From: Gammaproteobacteria bacterium
GTDB taxonomy: Bacteria > Pseudomonadota > Gammaproteobacteria > UBA5861
Direction of reading: 5' to 3'
DNA length: 64,000 nucleotides
Assembly (NCBI GenBank): GCA_022360445.1
Contig: JAKSCV010000068.1
Coordinates: forward strand, 62,001-126,000
Shown here: piece after piece, positions 1 through 7,891 of the stretch
How the letters are laid out: each line of letters opens with the position of its first letter
Numbering within the stretch: the first letter of the stretch is position 1
Program-made: the position numbers and the translations under genes
Notes under the pieces: generated by a model
Told to the model about the DNA's origin: nothing
The model's database searches: none
The model's input: only the letters and a program-made list of their open reading frames with translations

Positions 1-2
1 AA

Positions 3-1217
3 ATTCAGGAGGCTTACACACTTTTTTCCACGCAGTTGAATGAGACCGCTGAACTCACGCGAGCACTGACGGAAGCACTGATTGAGGGGGACTTGAATCG
101 TGTGACCTCTCTGGCGAGTGAACTCGCGAGTTTGCAGGACAGCCTAGATCTTGAAACGCTGAGGCTTACACCAGCTGTGGCGTTTGAATCCGGTTTTCTG
201 CCCGATACCTTGCCGGACGTCCAGACTTCGTCAGACGACTCTTTTGCCGAAAACCTACCCCCTGTGACGGCTGCGGTGCAGGGGAGTCGATTATTCCTGG
301 AGCAGATTATTCCAGGCTCGGGCCGTAACGATGATGTACGGGCACGCTTCGTTAACCAGAATCTGCAAACCGCTTATGACGCCTTGAATTGGGCTCACTT
401 CACCCGCCGAGGGGTTGTGGCCAATGCACCTCAGCTGCATGCTTTGCTGTCGGTTGAGGTACCCAAACTGCTTGCTGCCGATTTGAATTTTTTGACCAGT
501 ACCTTGCAAGACGAAGGCCTGTTGAGTGCATCGGCAATCAGCCCGGCGGCGTTTTATGCTGAGCTGGAAGCACCGGCGCCACTGGCCCCTGTTGCTTTGC
601 AACCTGCATTTTTCTCTCTGGTTGGGCAGATGAGCGCTACGTCGATTCGCTCCAGCCTGATTAAATCGATTTACAAAAAAGCACTGATTGAAATTGTCAA
701 AAACTCGCAAAATCTGGTCCTCAATAGTCTGGTTAAAGAGTCGATATCCGCTGCGGATATTCCAGGTATTATTACGGGTGCCTCGCAATCATTTCACGTG
801 TTCGAATCCGGTCACTCGATTGTTGAAGCCCACAGCCGCTTTCCATATCCCAGCGCCTACACTGTGCAACTTGTCGGGCCAACGCTGATTAGCGATGCGA
901 TCGACATCATCAACAGCATTAAAGGATTAAGTTTCAATAGCATGAAGAGTGCCTATAAGTCATTCAAGAAGGTAAAAAAGGCGGCGAATAGTGCAGTAAA
1001 CATTCAGGATGGTTTTAAGGAAGCCTATCCGGTTTGGGTTGAAAACGGCTGCATCTTTGACACTATCTCTGACGACTGCCAACAGCTGCTCTTTGATGAC
1101 GGGTTGCCTGTGGTACATAAAACCGGGCAGTTTCCTGGCCCTGTGTGGATTATTGTGTACGATGCTGTCAGTGGGCAGATTTCCATGAATACTTTCTTAT
1201 TTATGCCTAAAAAATGA
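3..1217 (+). CDS. Unrecognised protein, 5' end outside the window
   Basis: The reading frame is open to the left edge, so the true start probably lies outside the window; a TTG at 36 is the first possible internal start and would give 393 residues. I do not recognise a family. The first 80 residues are acidic and helical-looking. The middle (about residues 215-250 from the TTG) is Lys- and Ser-rich with short hydrophobic stretches. The last 70 residues hold two Cys in a CIFDTISDDC pattern, followed by a hydrophobic strand and a Lys-Lys end. No membrane segment or catalytic motif is clear. The stop overlaps the ATG of the downstream serine protease in an ATGA arrangement, so the two are probably translationally coupled and may work together. 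Function unknown. Confidence 0.6.
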   Translation: MQEAYTLFSTQLNETAELTRALTEALIEGDLNRVTSLASELASLQDSLDLETLRLTPAVAFESGFLPDTLPDVQTSSDDSFAENLPPVTAAVQGSRLFLEQIIPGSGRNDDVRARFVNQNLQTAYDALNWAHFTRRGVVANAPQLHALLSVEVPKLLAADLNFLTSTLQDEGLLSASAISPAAFYAELEAPAPLAPVALQPAFFSLVGQMSATSIRSSLIKSIYKKALIEIVKNSQNLVLNSLVKESISAADIPGIITGASQSFHVFESGHSIVEAHSRFPYPSAYTVQLVGPTLISDAIDIINSIKGLSFNSMKSAYKSFKKVKKAANSAVNIQDGFKEAYPVWVENGCIFDTISDDCQQLLFDDGLPVVHKTGQFPGPVWIIVYDAVSGQISMNTFLFMPKK

Positions 1218-1897
1218 GGCTTCTTTGGGGAGTGCCTAGGCAACCATTCAGCGGTGCAATCCGGCACCGCTGGATAGGCGCGGGCAACTGGGTCTTTACA
1301 TCGATTTATCTGCTGTTGCTGAGTGCTTGCAGCAGTCCTTTTTCTGGCGATCAACCGCATGCCGTATTGCCTCAGGTAGCGTCATCGGTTGTGTCGATTC
1401 ACTCAACAACTGGGGCTGTCGGTAGTGGTTTTATCATCAGGGGCGGGTGGGTTGTGACCAATGCCCACCTTCTCACCGGAGGTAAATTGATGGTGGTTCT
1501 GGCCGATGGAGCCCGATCTCCCTGGCAAACGGTTGCTGAGGATAAAACGCGAGATCTCGCCGTTGGACGTATCCAGAAGGAAGCTTTGTCTTTCCTCCCG
1601 TTGCGTCAGATGCCGGTTGATTTAGGCGAGCCTGTGTTTGCGGTTGGTAATCCGTTTGGGCTGGGCTTGACAGTGACGGAGGGCATCATCAGTGCGCTAC
1701 CCCGGGCGATTGGGAAGACAACACTGATACAAACCGATGCTGCGATTAACCCGGGCAACTCAGGTGGGCCACTGATCGATCATCACGGACGCGTTGTGGG
1801 TGTCGTGAATGCCCGAGCAAAGGCCGGATCAGGAGTCGGGTTTGTGGTGTCGGCAGCGTCGCTTACACTGCTTCTTCAGAATATCAGTGCTGAATAG
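1214..1897 (+). CDS. Trypsin-like (S1C, DegP-type) serine protease, putative lipoprotein
   Basis: The 227-residue protein has the protease domain of the DegP/HtrA group without a PDZ domain. The catalytic triad is visible: His85 in TNAH, Asp114 in RDLAV, Ser183 in GNSGGP. The N-terminus carries a hydrophobic stretch ending in a lipobox-like LSAC (Cys39), so a periplasmic lipoprotein is likely, although about 25 polar residues precede the hydrophobic core and the true start may be later (a GTG lies at 1232). It overlaps the stop of the preceding unknown gene by four bases, which implies coupling. Without PDZ domains it is more likely a simple peptidase than a DegP-type chaperone-protease. The family call is strong; substrate and partner are unknown. 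Confidence 0.88.
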   Translation: MRLLWGVPRQPFSGAIRHRWIGAGNWVFTSIYLLLLSACSSPFSGDQPHAVLPQVASSVVSIHSTTGAVGSGFIIRGGWVVTNAHLLTGGKLMVVLADGARSPWQTVAEDKTRDLAVGRIQKEALSFLPLRQMPVDLGEPVFAVGNPFGLGLTVTEGIISALPRAIGKTTLIQTDAAINPGNSGGPLIDHHGRVVGVVNARAKAGSGVGFVVSAASLTLLLQNISAE

Positions 1898-2207
1898 CGG
1901 CTCACTTACGCTCGCCTTGGGCCAGCTCTGAAACGCTTATTTCGCTATGCTGGGAAGCTGAAGGGGCTTGAGTGTTCGCCCTTTTCGAGCTCTGTGACGT
2001 TTCCCTTTGACCAGTGCCGTAACACTGGAACATGCGCCATCTATAGATTTTTCTTGAGGCACATTATTCAAAACGATCTTTCTCATACGTGGCAAAACTT
2101 CGGCAAGAAATATAACTCAATTGTGATGTTCGACTGCTGTTTTCTTTTTGAGTTGAGGCCATGTTATTGTCAAGCCGCCAGACAATATGAAAAGTGGGGA
2201 GTCGATC
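1898..2207. other. Intergenic region between protease and CBS gene
   Basis: About 310 bases without a convincing gene. The left part holds a weak terminator-like hairpin (listed separately). The right part is AT-richer and must contain the promoter of the CBS-domain gene, but I see no -35/-10 pair good enough to place one. Short reading frames on both strands here lack family resemblance. Confidence 0.5.
1961..1985 (+). terminator. Weak terminator-like hairpin after the protease gene
   Basis: AAGGGGC and GCCCTTTT can pair (7 bp, one G-U) around a 10-base loop. The T run is part of the 3' arm, so the hairpin is only moderately convincing as an intrinsic terminator. It sits about 65 bases after the protease stop codon. 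Confidence 0.35.
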
Positions 2208-2603
2208 ATGCTAAAAACGTTGACGGTAAAAGAGTATATGGCCACGAATGTGATTGCATTATCTGCCGAAATGGGCATTGTGGAAGCCGTACAGATTTTA
2301 TTGAAGAACCGCATATCTGGTGCGCCGGTGGTCGGTAAGAATAGTGAGCTGCAGGGTATGCTTTCTGAAAAGGATTGTTTGAAAGTGGTGCTGGAAACGG
2401 CGTATCACGAAAGCATGGGCGGTAAGGTGGGTGAATATATGAGTGCGGAAGTGAAAACAATACCGGCTCATATGGGTATTATCGAAGTCGCGGGGTTGTT
2501 TATTGATAGCCCTTATCGGCGTTTCCCGGTCGTGAACGGCAGTAAATTAGTTGGGCAGATCAGCCGCCGTGATGTGTTGAAAGCTCTGGAAAGTACCTGG
2601 TGA
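2208..2603 (+). CDS. CBS-domain pair protein
   Basis: A 131-residue protein made of two CBS motifs and little else. The first begins at VKEYMATNVIALSAEMG and runs through GAPVVG; the second starts around GEYMSAEVKTIPA and ends in RRFPVVNG...GQISRRDVLKAL. CBS pairs bind adenine nucleotides or S-adenosyl ligands and usually act as energy or redox sensors that bind a partner protein; the ligand cannot be told from sequence. The start at MLKTL is chosen because GGGGAG lies six bases upstream; an in-frame ATG 21 bases earlier has no such site. It stands alone, convergent with the carboxylase genes. Cytoplasmic. Confidence 0.88.
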   Translation: MLKTLTVKEYMATNVIALSAEMGIVEAVQILLKNRISGAPVVGKNSELQGMLSEKDCLKVVLETAYHESMGGKVGEYMSAEVKTIPAHMGIIEVAGLFIDSPYRRFPVVNGSKLVGQISRRDVLKALESTW

Positions 2604-2625
2604 GTTCAAGGAGCCTCTGATTACG

Positions 2626-2647
2626 TCGGCGCCCTTAAGGACGCCGA
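2626..2647 (+). terminator. Hairpin between convergent CBS and liuD genes
   Basis: TCGGCG and CGCCGA form a perfect 6-bp stem, extended inward by CC/GG pairs across a TTAA loop. It follows the CBS stop by about 20 bases and is followed by TTGTTCATT, a poor U-tract. Likely terminator for the plus strand. Confidence 0.5.
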
Positions 2648-2670
2648 TTGTTCATTGATGGTTGAGGAGA

Positions 2671-4662
2671 TCAGGCCTCCATTTCAATCAAAGCGACACC
2701 TTCTTCGACCATATCGCTTTTGGCGAATTTCACGGATTTGATCACGCCATCTGCGGGTGCTTTGATGGCGTGTTCCATTTTCATAGCTTCCAGCAAAAGC
2801 AGGGTTTGCCCTGTGGTCACGCGGTCGCCATCTTGAACAAGAACATCAATAATGGTTCCGGGCATGGGCGAGACAAGATTCCCTGAGCTATCGCCATCGT
2901 CCAGATCGCCATAAGCGTCTTCAATCAACTGAAAGTGTCCAGAAGCGGAGTGAGTAAAGACGTGTAGCTCTGTGCCGTGCTGGATGACAGAGGCGGTGAC
3001 CTTTTTTCCATCAATGAAGGCATTCAGTCTGTTTTTGGCGGTGAGGGTTGCTGTGGCGGATGAGATGTGATCTTCAGCGGGCTGAATCCGGTAGCCCTGG
3101 GCGCGATGTGTGACCGGTATGAAGCGGTCTTCATTGTGTGCTTTGAATTGTAAGGTTTCTTCAGCCGGAAGGTTGAGTCGCCAACTGTCTGCACAATGCC
3201 AGGGTGAGTGGATGTCTTCTGAGGAGGCTCTCGCCAGGGTGTTTTTGCGGTGTTCAAGAACAAACAGGCTGGCCAGTGTCAGCAATATTTGCTGCTGATG
3301 GTTGTTGGCCTGTAAAAGCACATCACTGTGTTTGTCGATAAACCCGGTGTCAAACTGGCCGCTGGCAAAGGATGGATGGCAGATGATCTGGTCAAGAAAA
3401 TCGACGTTGTTTGCGAGCCCAACAATCTGCACATTTCTAAGTGCGTTGTGCATACGCCGTAGGGCTGCGTCGCGGTTTTCATCCCAAACAATCAGTTTGG
3501 CGATCATTGGGTCATAGTGAATGCTGACGTTGTCGTCTTCACGCACGCCGGTATCAATGCGCGTGTGGGAGTTTTCGGCAGGGAACTGTAAATGATCCAG
3601 CTTGCCGGTGGCCGGCAGAAAATTATTATTCGGGTCTTCTGCGTAAATCCGCGCCTCAAAGGCGTGCCCATGAATGTGAAGTTGGTTTTGGCTTGCGGGC
3701 AAACTTTCCCCGGCGGCGATGCGAAGTTGCCATTCCACCAGGTCTTTGCGGGTGATCATTTCTGTCACCGGGTGTTCAACCTGTAAGCGGGTATTCATTT
3801 CCATGAAGAAGTACTCACCGCTTTTGTCCATGATGAACTCGACGGTGCCGGCTCCCACGTATTGAATGGCTTTGGCTGCCGCGATGGCGGCTTCTCCCAT
3901 CGATGCGCGAATGTCTTCGGACAAGCCCGGCGCCGGGGCCTCTTCGATCACTTTTTGATGACGGCGCTGTACGGAGCAGTCCCGCTCAAAAAGGTGGACA
4001 GCGTTGCCCATGCGGTCTGCAAAAACTTGTATTTCAATATGCCGGGGCTCTTGCAAGTACTTTTCAATTAAGACTTTATCATCCCCAAACGAAGACTGCG
4101 CCTCGCGCTTGGCCGATGCCAAGGCCTCGTCAAATGCATCCAGGGACTCCACAATGCGCATGCCTTTACCGCCGCCACCGGCGGAGGCTTTGATCATGAC
4201 CGGAAATCCGCAGTTGGTAGCGGCCTGTTTTAATGTGGCCGGGGCCTGGTCATCGCCGTGATAGCCAGACACCAGAGGCACACCGGCTTCTTCCATCAAC
4301 TGTTTGGCGCGGCTTTTAGATCCCATCGCAATGATGGCGCTGGCCGGTGGACCAATAAAAACCAAGCCCTGGGCAGTACATTGCTCAGCAAACGTGGCGT
4401 TTTCTGAGAGAAAGCCATAGCCTGGGTGGATCGCTTGTGCGCCGGTTTGCAGGGCCGCGTCGATGATTTTTTTACCGATGAGATAACTTTCGCTGGCCGG
4501 TGCGGGGCCGATATGAATGGCCTCGTCTGCTAGTGCAACATGACGGGCCTGGGTGTCGGCGTCTGAATAAACAGCAACGGTTTGGATACCGCATTTTTTA
4601 GCTGTGGCAATAATCCGGCAGGCAATTTCACCGCGATTGGCAATCAGAATTTTATGAAACAT
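2671..4662 (-). CDS. liuD: 3-methylcrotonyl-CoA carboxylase, biotin-containing alpha subunit
   Basis: 663 residues with the full acyl-CoA carboxylase alpha layout. The N-terminus KILIANRGEIACRII opens a biotin carboxylase domain (to about residue 445) with the ATP-grasp glycine loop SAGGGGKGMR and the catalytic region MEMNTRLQVEHPVTEM. A linker domain of about 120 residues follows, then a biotinyl-carrier domain with the acceptor Lys628 in AMKMEH. The enzyme carboxylates biotin with ATP and bicarbonate; the beta subunit next door passes the carboxyl group to 3-methylcrotonyl-CoA in leucine breakdown. The start lies 18 bases after the beta-subunit stop, so they form one operon. A geranyl-CoA carboxylase role cannot be excluded, but size and partner favour MCC. 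Confidence 0.93.
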   Translation of the reverse strand: MFHKILIANRGEIACRIIATAKKCGIQTVAVYSDADTQARHVALADEAIHIGPAPASESYLIGKKIIDAALQTGAQAIHPGYGFLSENATFAEQCTAQGLVFIGPPASAIIAMGSKSRAKQLMEEAGVPLVSGYHGDDQAPATLKQAATNCGFPVMIKASAGGGGKGMRIVESLDAFDEALASAKREAQSSFGDDKVLIEKYLQEPRHIEIQVFADRMGNAVHLFERDCSVQRRHQKVIEEAPAPGLSEDIRASMGEAAIAAAKAIQYVGAGTVEFIMDKSGEYFFMEMNTRLQVEHPVTEMITRKDLVEWQLRIAAGESLPASQNQLHIHGHAFEARIYAEDPNNNFLPATGKLDHLQFPAENSHTRIDTGVREDDNVSIHYDPMIAKLIVWDENRDAALRRMHNALRNVQIVGLANNVDFLDQIICHPSFASGQFDTGFIDKHSDVLLQANNHQQQILLTLASLFVLEHRKNTLARASSEDIHSPWHCADSWRLNLPAEETLQFKAHNEDRFIPVTHRAQGYRIQPAEDHISSATATLTAKNRLNAFIDGKKVTASVIQHGTELHVFTHSASGHFQLIEDAYGDLDDGDSSGNLVSPMPGTIIDVLVQDGDRVTTGQTLLLLEAMKMEHAIKAPADGVIKSVKFAKSDMVEEGVALIEMEA

Positions 4663-4680
4663 GAGTCAATTCCTTCAATA

Positions 4681-6288
4681 TTACATGCGGAAAACGCCAA
4701 ATTGCGTTTTTTCCATGGGGGCGTTCAGTGAAGCGGAGAGTGCCATGCCTAATACCCGACGGGTATCGGCGGGATCAATGACGCCGTCGTCCCATAGTCG
4801 GGCGCTGGCGTAGTAGGGGTGCCCCTGCTTTTCGTACTGCTCGCGGATGGGCGCTTTAAAAGCTTCTTGCTCGGTTTCGGGCCAGGTTTTTCCCTGTGCG
4901 TCAAGCCCGTCCAAGCGGACCTGGGCCAAGACATTCGCGGCTTGCTCGCCCCCCATCACTGAGATGCGGGCATTGGGCCACATCCATAAAAATCGGGGGT
5001 TGTAGGCACGGCCACACATGCCATAGTTACCGGCACCAAAGCTGCCGCCGATGACAACGGTGAATTTGGGCACACGGGTGGTGGAAACAGCCGTAACCAG
5101 TTTGGCACCATCTTTGGCAATCCCTCCGGATTCGTATTTTTTGCCGACCATGAAGCCGCTGATGTTTTGCAGGAAAATCAGTGGTATTCCCCGCTGGCTG
5201 CACAGCTCGATAAAATGCGCACCTTTGAGTGAAGACTCAGAAAACAAAATGCCGTTATTGGCGACAATACCCACCGGGTAGCCGTAAATACGCGCAAAAC
5301 CACAGACTAGGGTTGTCCCGTAGAGTTGCTTGAATTCATCTAGCTCGCTGTTGTCGACAATACGGGCGATGACTTCACGCACATCGTAAGGAATACGGGT
5401 TTCCGAGGGGATGACGCCATGCAGTTCTTCGGGGTTGTATAAGGGTTCGGCCGGTTCAGCGATATCCAGTTGAGGCGTGTTGCTGCGATTCAGATTGCCG
5501 ACAATGCGGCGGGCTGTGTTCAGGGCATGGGTATCGTCAAGCGCATAGTGGTCGGTAACGCCGGAAACACGTGAGTGCACATCGGCACCTCCCAGTTCTT
5601 CGGCAGACACCACTTCACCCGTTGCGGCCTTAACTAGAGGAGGGCCGCCCAGAAAGATGGTGCCTTGCTCCTTAACAATAATGCTCTCGTCGGACATGGC
5701 TGGGACGTAGGCACCGCCTGCGGTGCAGGACCCCATTACGACAGCAATCTGAGGAATGCCCGCAGCAGACATGTTGGACTGGTTGTAGAAAATACGACCA
5801 AAATGGTCTCTGTCAGGGAAGACATCATCCTGGCGGGGCAAAAAGGCACCGCCGGAATCCACCAGATAAATACAAGGCAGGTTATTCTGTGCCGCGATTT
5901 CTTGTGCTCTGAGGTGTTTTTTTACCGTCAGTGGATAATAAGTGCCGCCTTTGACAGTGGCATCGTTGGCAATGATTAAGCACTCAATGCCTTTTACGCG
6001 ACCGATACCGGTAATAATTCCGGCGGCAGGGATGTCATCATCGTAAACCTGATAACCGGCCAATTGTGACAATTCAAGGAAAGGTGAACCCGGATCAAGT
6101 AGCTTCAGTATGCGATCGCGGGGGAGCAGTTTGCCGCGAGCCAGGTGCTTGTTGCGGGCTTTTTCCCCGCCACCTTCTGCGATCTGACTGACTTTTGTTT
6201 TGAGGTCATCAACCAGTGATTGCATCAGTGCCTGGTTTTGGATGTAACTTTCTGACCGGGTATCAATTTTACTTTTAATTACGCTCAT
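4681..6288 (-). CDS. liuB: 3-methylcrotonyl-CoA carboxylase, carboxyltransferase beta subunit
   Basis: 535 residues, the usual MCC-beta size, covering both halves of the crotonase-like carboxyltransferase fold. Family signatures seen are [67 protein letters not shown] and, in the second half, [21 protein letters not shown] and [20 protein letters not shown]. The protein transfers the carboxyl group from biotin on LiuD to 3-methylcrotonyl-CoA, giving 3-methylglutaconyl-CoA. It is upstream of liuD in the same operon. The 196 bases separating it from the thiolase gene contain a strong hairpin, so it may have its own promoter. Cytoplasmic. Confidence 0.94.
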   Translation of the reverse strand: MSVIKSKIDTRSESYIQNQALMQSLVDDLKTKVSQIAEGGGEKARNKHLARGKLLPRDRILKLLDPGSPFLELSQLAGYQVYDDDIPAAGIITGIGRVKGIECLIIANDATVKGGTYYPLTVKKHLRAQEIAAQNNLPCIYLVDSGGAFLPRQDDVFPDRDHFGRIFYNQSNMSAAGIPQIAVVMGSCTAGGAYVPAMSDESIIVKEQGTIFLGGPPLVKAATGEVVSAEELGGADVHSRVSGVTDHYALDDTHALNTARRIVGNLNRSNTPQLDIAEPAEPLYNPEELHGVIPSETRIPYDVREVIARIVDNSELDEFKQLYGTTLVCGFARIYGYPVGIVANNGILFSESSLKGAHFIELCSQRGIPLIFLQNISGFMVGKKYESGGIAKDGAKLVTAVSTTRVPKFTVVIGGSFGAGNYGMCGRAYNPRFLWMWPNARISVMGGEQAANVLAQVRLDGLDAQGKTWPETEQEAFKAPIREQYEKQGHPYYASARLWDDGVIDPADTRRVLGMALSASLNAPMEKTQFGVFRM

Positions 6289-6433
6289 ACAGTGGTCTCA
6301 ACCGTTTGGGGTTAGGCAGGCGGGGTCTCACTACCGCCACTTTGGTTTAGTGATTACAAAAGGTGTGAATGCTTTTTGTTGCCTGATAAAACGCGACAGA
6401 TTGGCTCTGGCTGTTTTCGATCAGTGTTTGCCT

Positions 6434-6461
6434 GCCCTGAATTGCGGTGTGTATTCAGGGC
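6434..6461 (-). terminator. 9-bp perfect hairpin between thiolase and liuB
   Basis: GCCCTGAAT and ATTCAGGGC form a perfect 9-bp stem with a 10-base loop, about 25 bases beyond the thiolase stop on the minus strand. No U-tract follows, so it may be a factor-dependent terminator, an RNA stabiliser or a processing site rather than an intrinsic terminator. It separates thiolase from the liuB-liuD messages. Confidence 0.4.
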
Positions 6462-6484
6462 TTTGGAGTCAACAGGTTGCGCAT

Positions 6485-7672
6485 TCAGAGCATTAATTCA
6501 AACGCCATGGCCGTAGCTTCACCACCGCCAATGCATAAAGAGGCCACGCCTGTTTTTAAACCGTACTGCTTGAGGGCATGTAATAAGGTCACAATGACTC
6601 GTGCACCAGAGGCCCCGATAGGGTGACCCAGTGCGCAGGCGCCCCCATGAACATTGACTTTGTCATGAGGCAGGCTGAGTTCCTTCATTGCAGCCATCGT
6701 GACGACGGCAAAAGCTTCGTTGATTTCGAATAAGTCGATATCTGAGGTGCTTTTTCCTGTCTTTTCCAAGAGCGATTGAATCGCATAGACCGGCGCGGTG
6801 GTAAACCATGCGGGTTCCTGTGCATGGGTGGTATGGCCCAGTACTTTTGCGAGCGGTGTGATGCCCATCTTTTCTGCCACGGAAAGCCGGGTCATGACCA
6901 GTGCGGCTGCACCGTCTGAAATAGAACTGGCATTGGCGGCGGTGACGGTGCCGTCTTTTTTGAAAGATGGTTTCAACTGGGGAATTTTATCAAGATTGGC
7001 TTTGTGGGGTTGTTCATCCTGCTCGACAGTGGTTTCTCCCCGCCGACTAGCCAGAGTAAAGGGAGCTACTTCTTCGCGAAAGTAGCCGTTATCAATGGCT
7101 TGCTGCGCCCGTGTGAGCGATGTGATTGCGTAGTTGTCCTGTTCTTCTCGGGTGAAGGTGTATTTCTCTGCACACCGCTCGGCAAAAGTACCCATTAGAC
7201 TGCCTTTTTCATAGGCATCTTCAAGGCCGTCCAAAAACATGTGATCCATGACCTGGCTATGGCCAATTCGCATACCACCTCGTGCTTTTTGCAGCAGGTA
7301 AGGCGCGTTTGTCATACTTTCCATGCCACCGGCAACCATGATGTTGTTTGTCTGCGCTGTGAGCATGTCGTGTGCGAACATTGCAGCTTTCATGCCGGAT
7401 CCGCACATTTTATTGATCGTTGTACAGCCGGTACTTTTCGGAATGCCAGCTCCCAGTGAAGCCTGACGAGCCGGTGCCTGGCCTTGCCCTGCGGGCAGTA
7501 CACAGCCCATGATCGTTTCTTCTACATCATCTCCTTTTATCCCCGCTTTTGTTAAAGCGGCTTGAATGGCCGTTGCGCCAAGCTCAGCGGCGGCAACATC
7601 TGAAAAAACGCCCTGAAATCCCCCCATGGGGGTGCGGGCGCCACCAATGATAACGATTGGATCTGATGACAT
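6485..7672 (-). CDS. Acetyl-CoA acetyltransferase (thiolase II type)
   Basis: A 395-residue thiolase. The nucleophilic Cys is in NKMCGSGMKA, the catalytic His in GGACALGHPIGASGAR, and the second Cys in SLCIGGGEATAM. The short length and the region MGGFQGVFSDV match biosynthetic or degradative acetoacetyl-CoA thiolases (AtoB/PhaA-like) rather than FadA. It condenses two acetyl-CoA or cleaves acetoacetyl-CoA, the end product of the leucine pathway, which fits its place upstream of liuB and liuD. The start at MSSDP has GAGGA eight bases upstream; an alternative start eight codons earlier lacks a ribosome site. A polyhydroxybutyrate role is possible, but no phaB or phaC is in view. Confidence 0.9.
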   Translation of the reverse strand: MSSDPIVIIGGARTPMGGFQGVFSDVAAAELGATAIQAALTKAGIKGDDVEETIMGCVLPAGQGQAPARQASLGAGIPKSTGCTTINKMCGSGMKAAMFAHDMLTAQTNNIMVAGGMESMTNAPYLLQKARGGMRIGHSQVMDHMFLDGLEDAYEKGSLMGTFAERCAEKYTFTREEQDNYAITSLTRAQQAIDNGYFREEVAPFTLASRRGETTVEQDEQPHKANLDKIPQLKPSFKKDGTVTAANASSISDGAAALVMTRLSVAEKMGITPLAKVLGHTTHAQEPAWFTTAPVYAIQSLLEKTGKSTSDIDLFEINEAFAVVTMAAMKELSLPHDKVNVHGGACALGHPIGASGARVIVTLLHALKQYGLKTGVASLCIGGGEATAMAFELML

Positions 7673-7891
7673 GGTTGCATCCTCAATTAAGACCAAAAGG
7701 CTTTTAATTCTATCAAACTTGCTCGCTCAGAACAGCGTGTGTCGCAGTGTGTGATAAAGGTGGCTGTTCACATGATTTCCTGTGCTGCGGTGAGTGCTTA
7801 ATTATTTCCTTTGAAATCCGATATATGCGTTAGGTGTGGAATTTTCCATACTCGTGTGCGTGATCAAGCGTTTGGTGACAGGAAGATTTTT

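Noticed and set aside
291-788. 165-codon reading frame on the minus strand
   Set aside because: Antisense to the larger coding frame, with no family resemblance or ribosome site.
2609-2622. AGGAGCCTCTGATT resembles the MITE terminal repeat
   Set aside because: No matching opposite end or target duplication nearby; the similar stretch to the right is liuD coding sequence.
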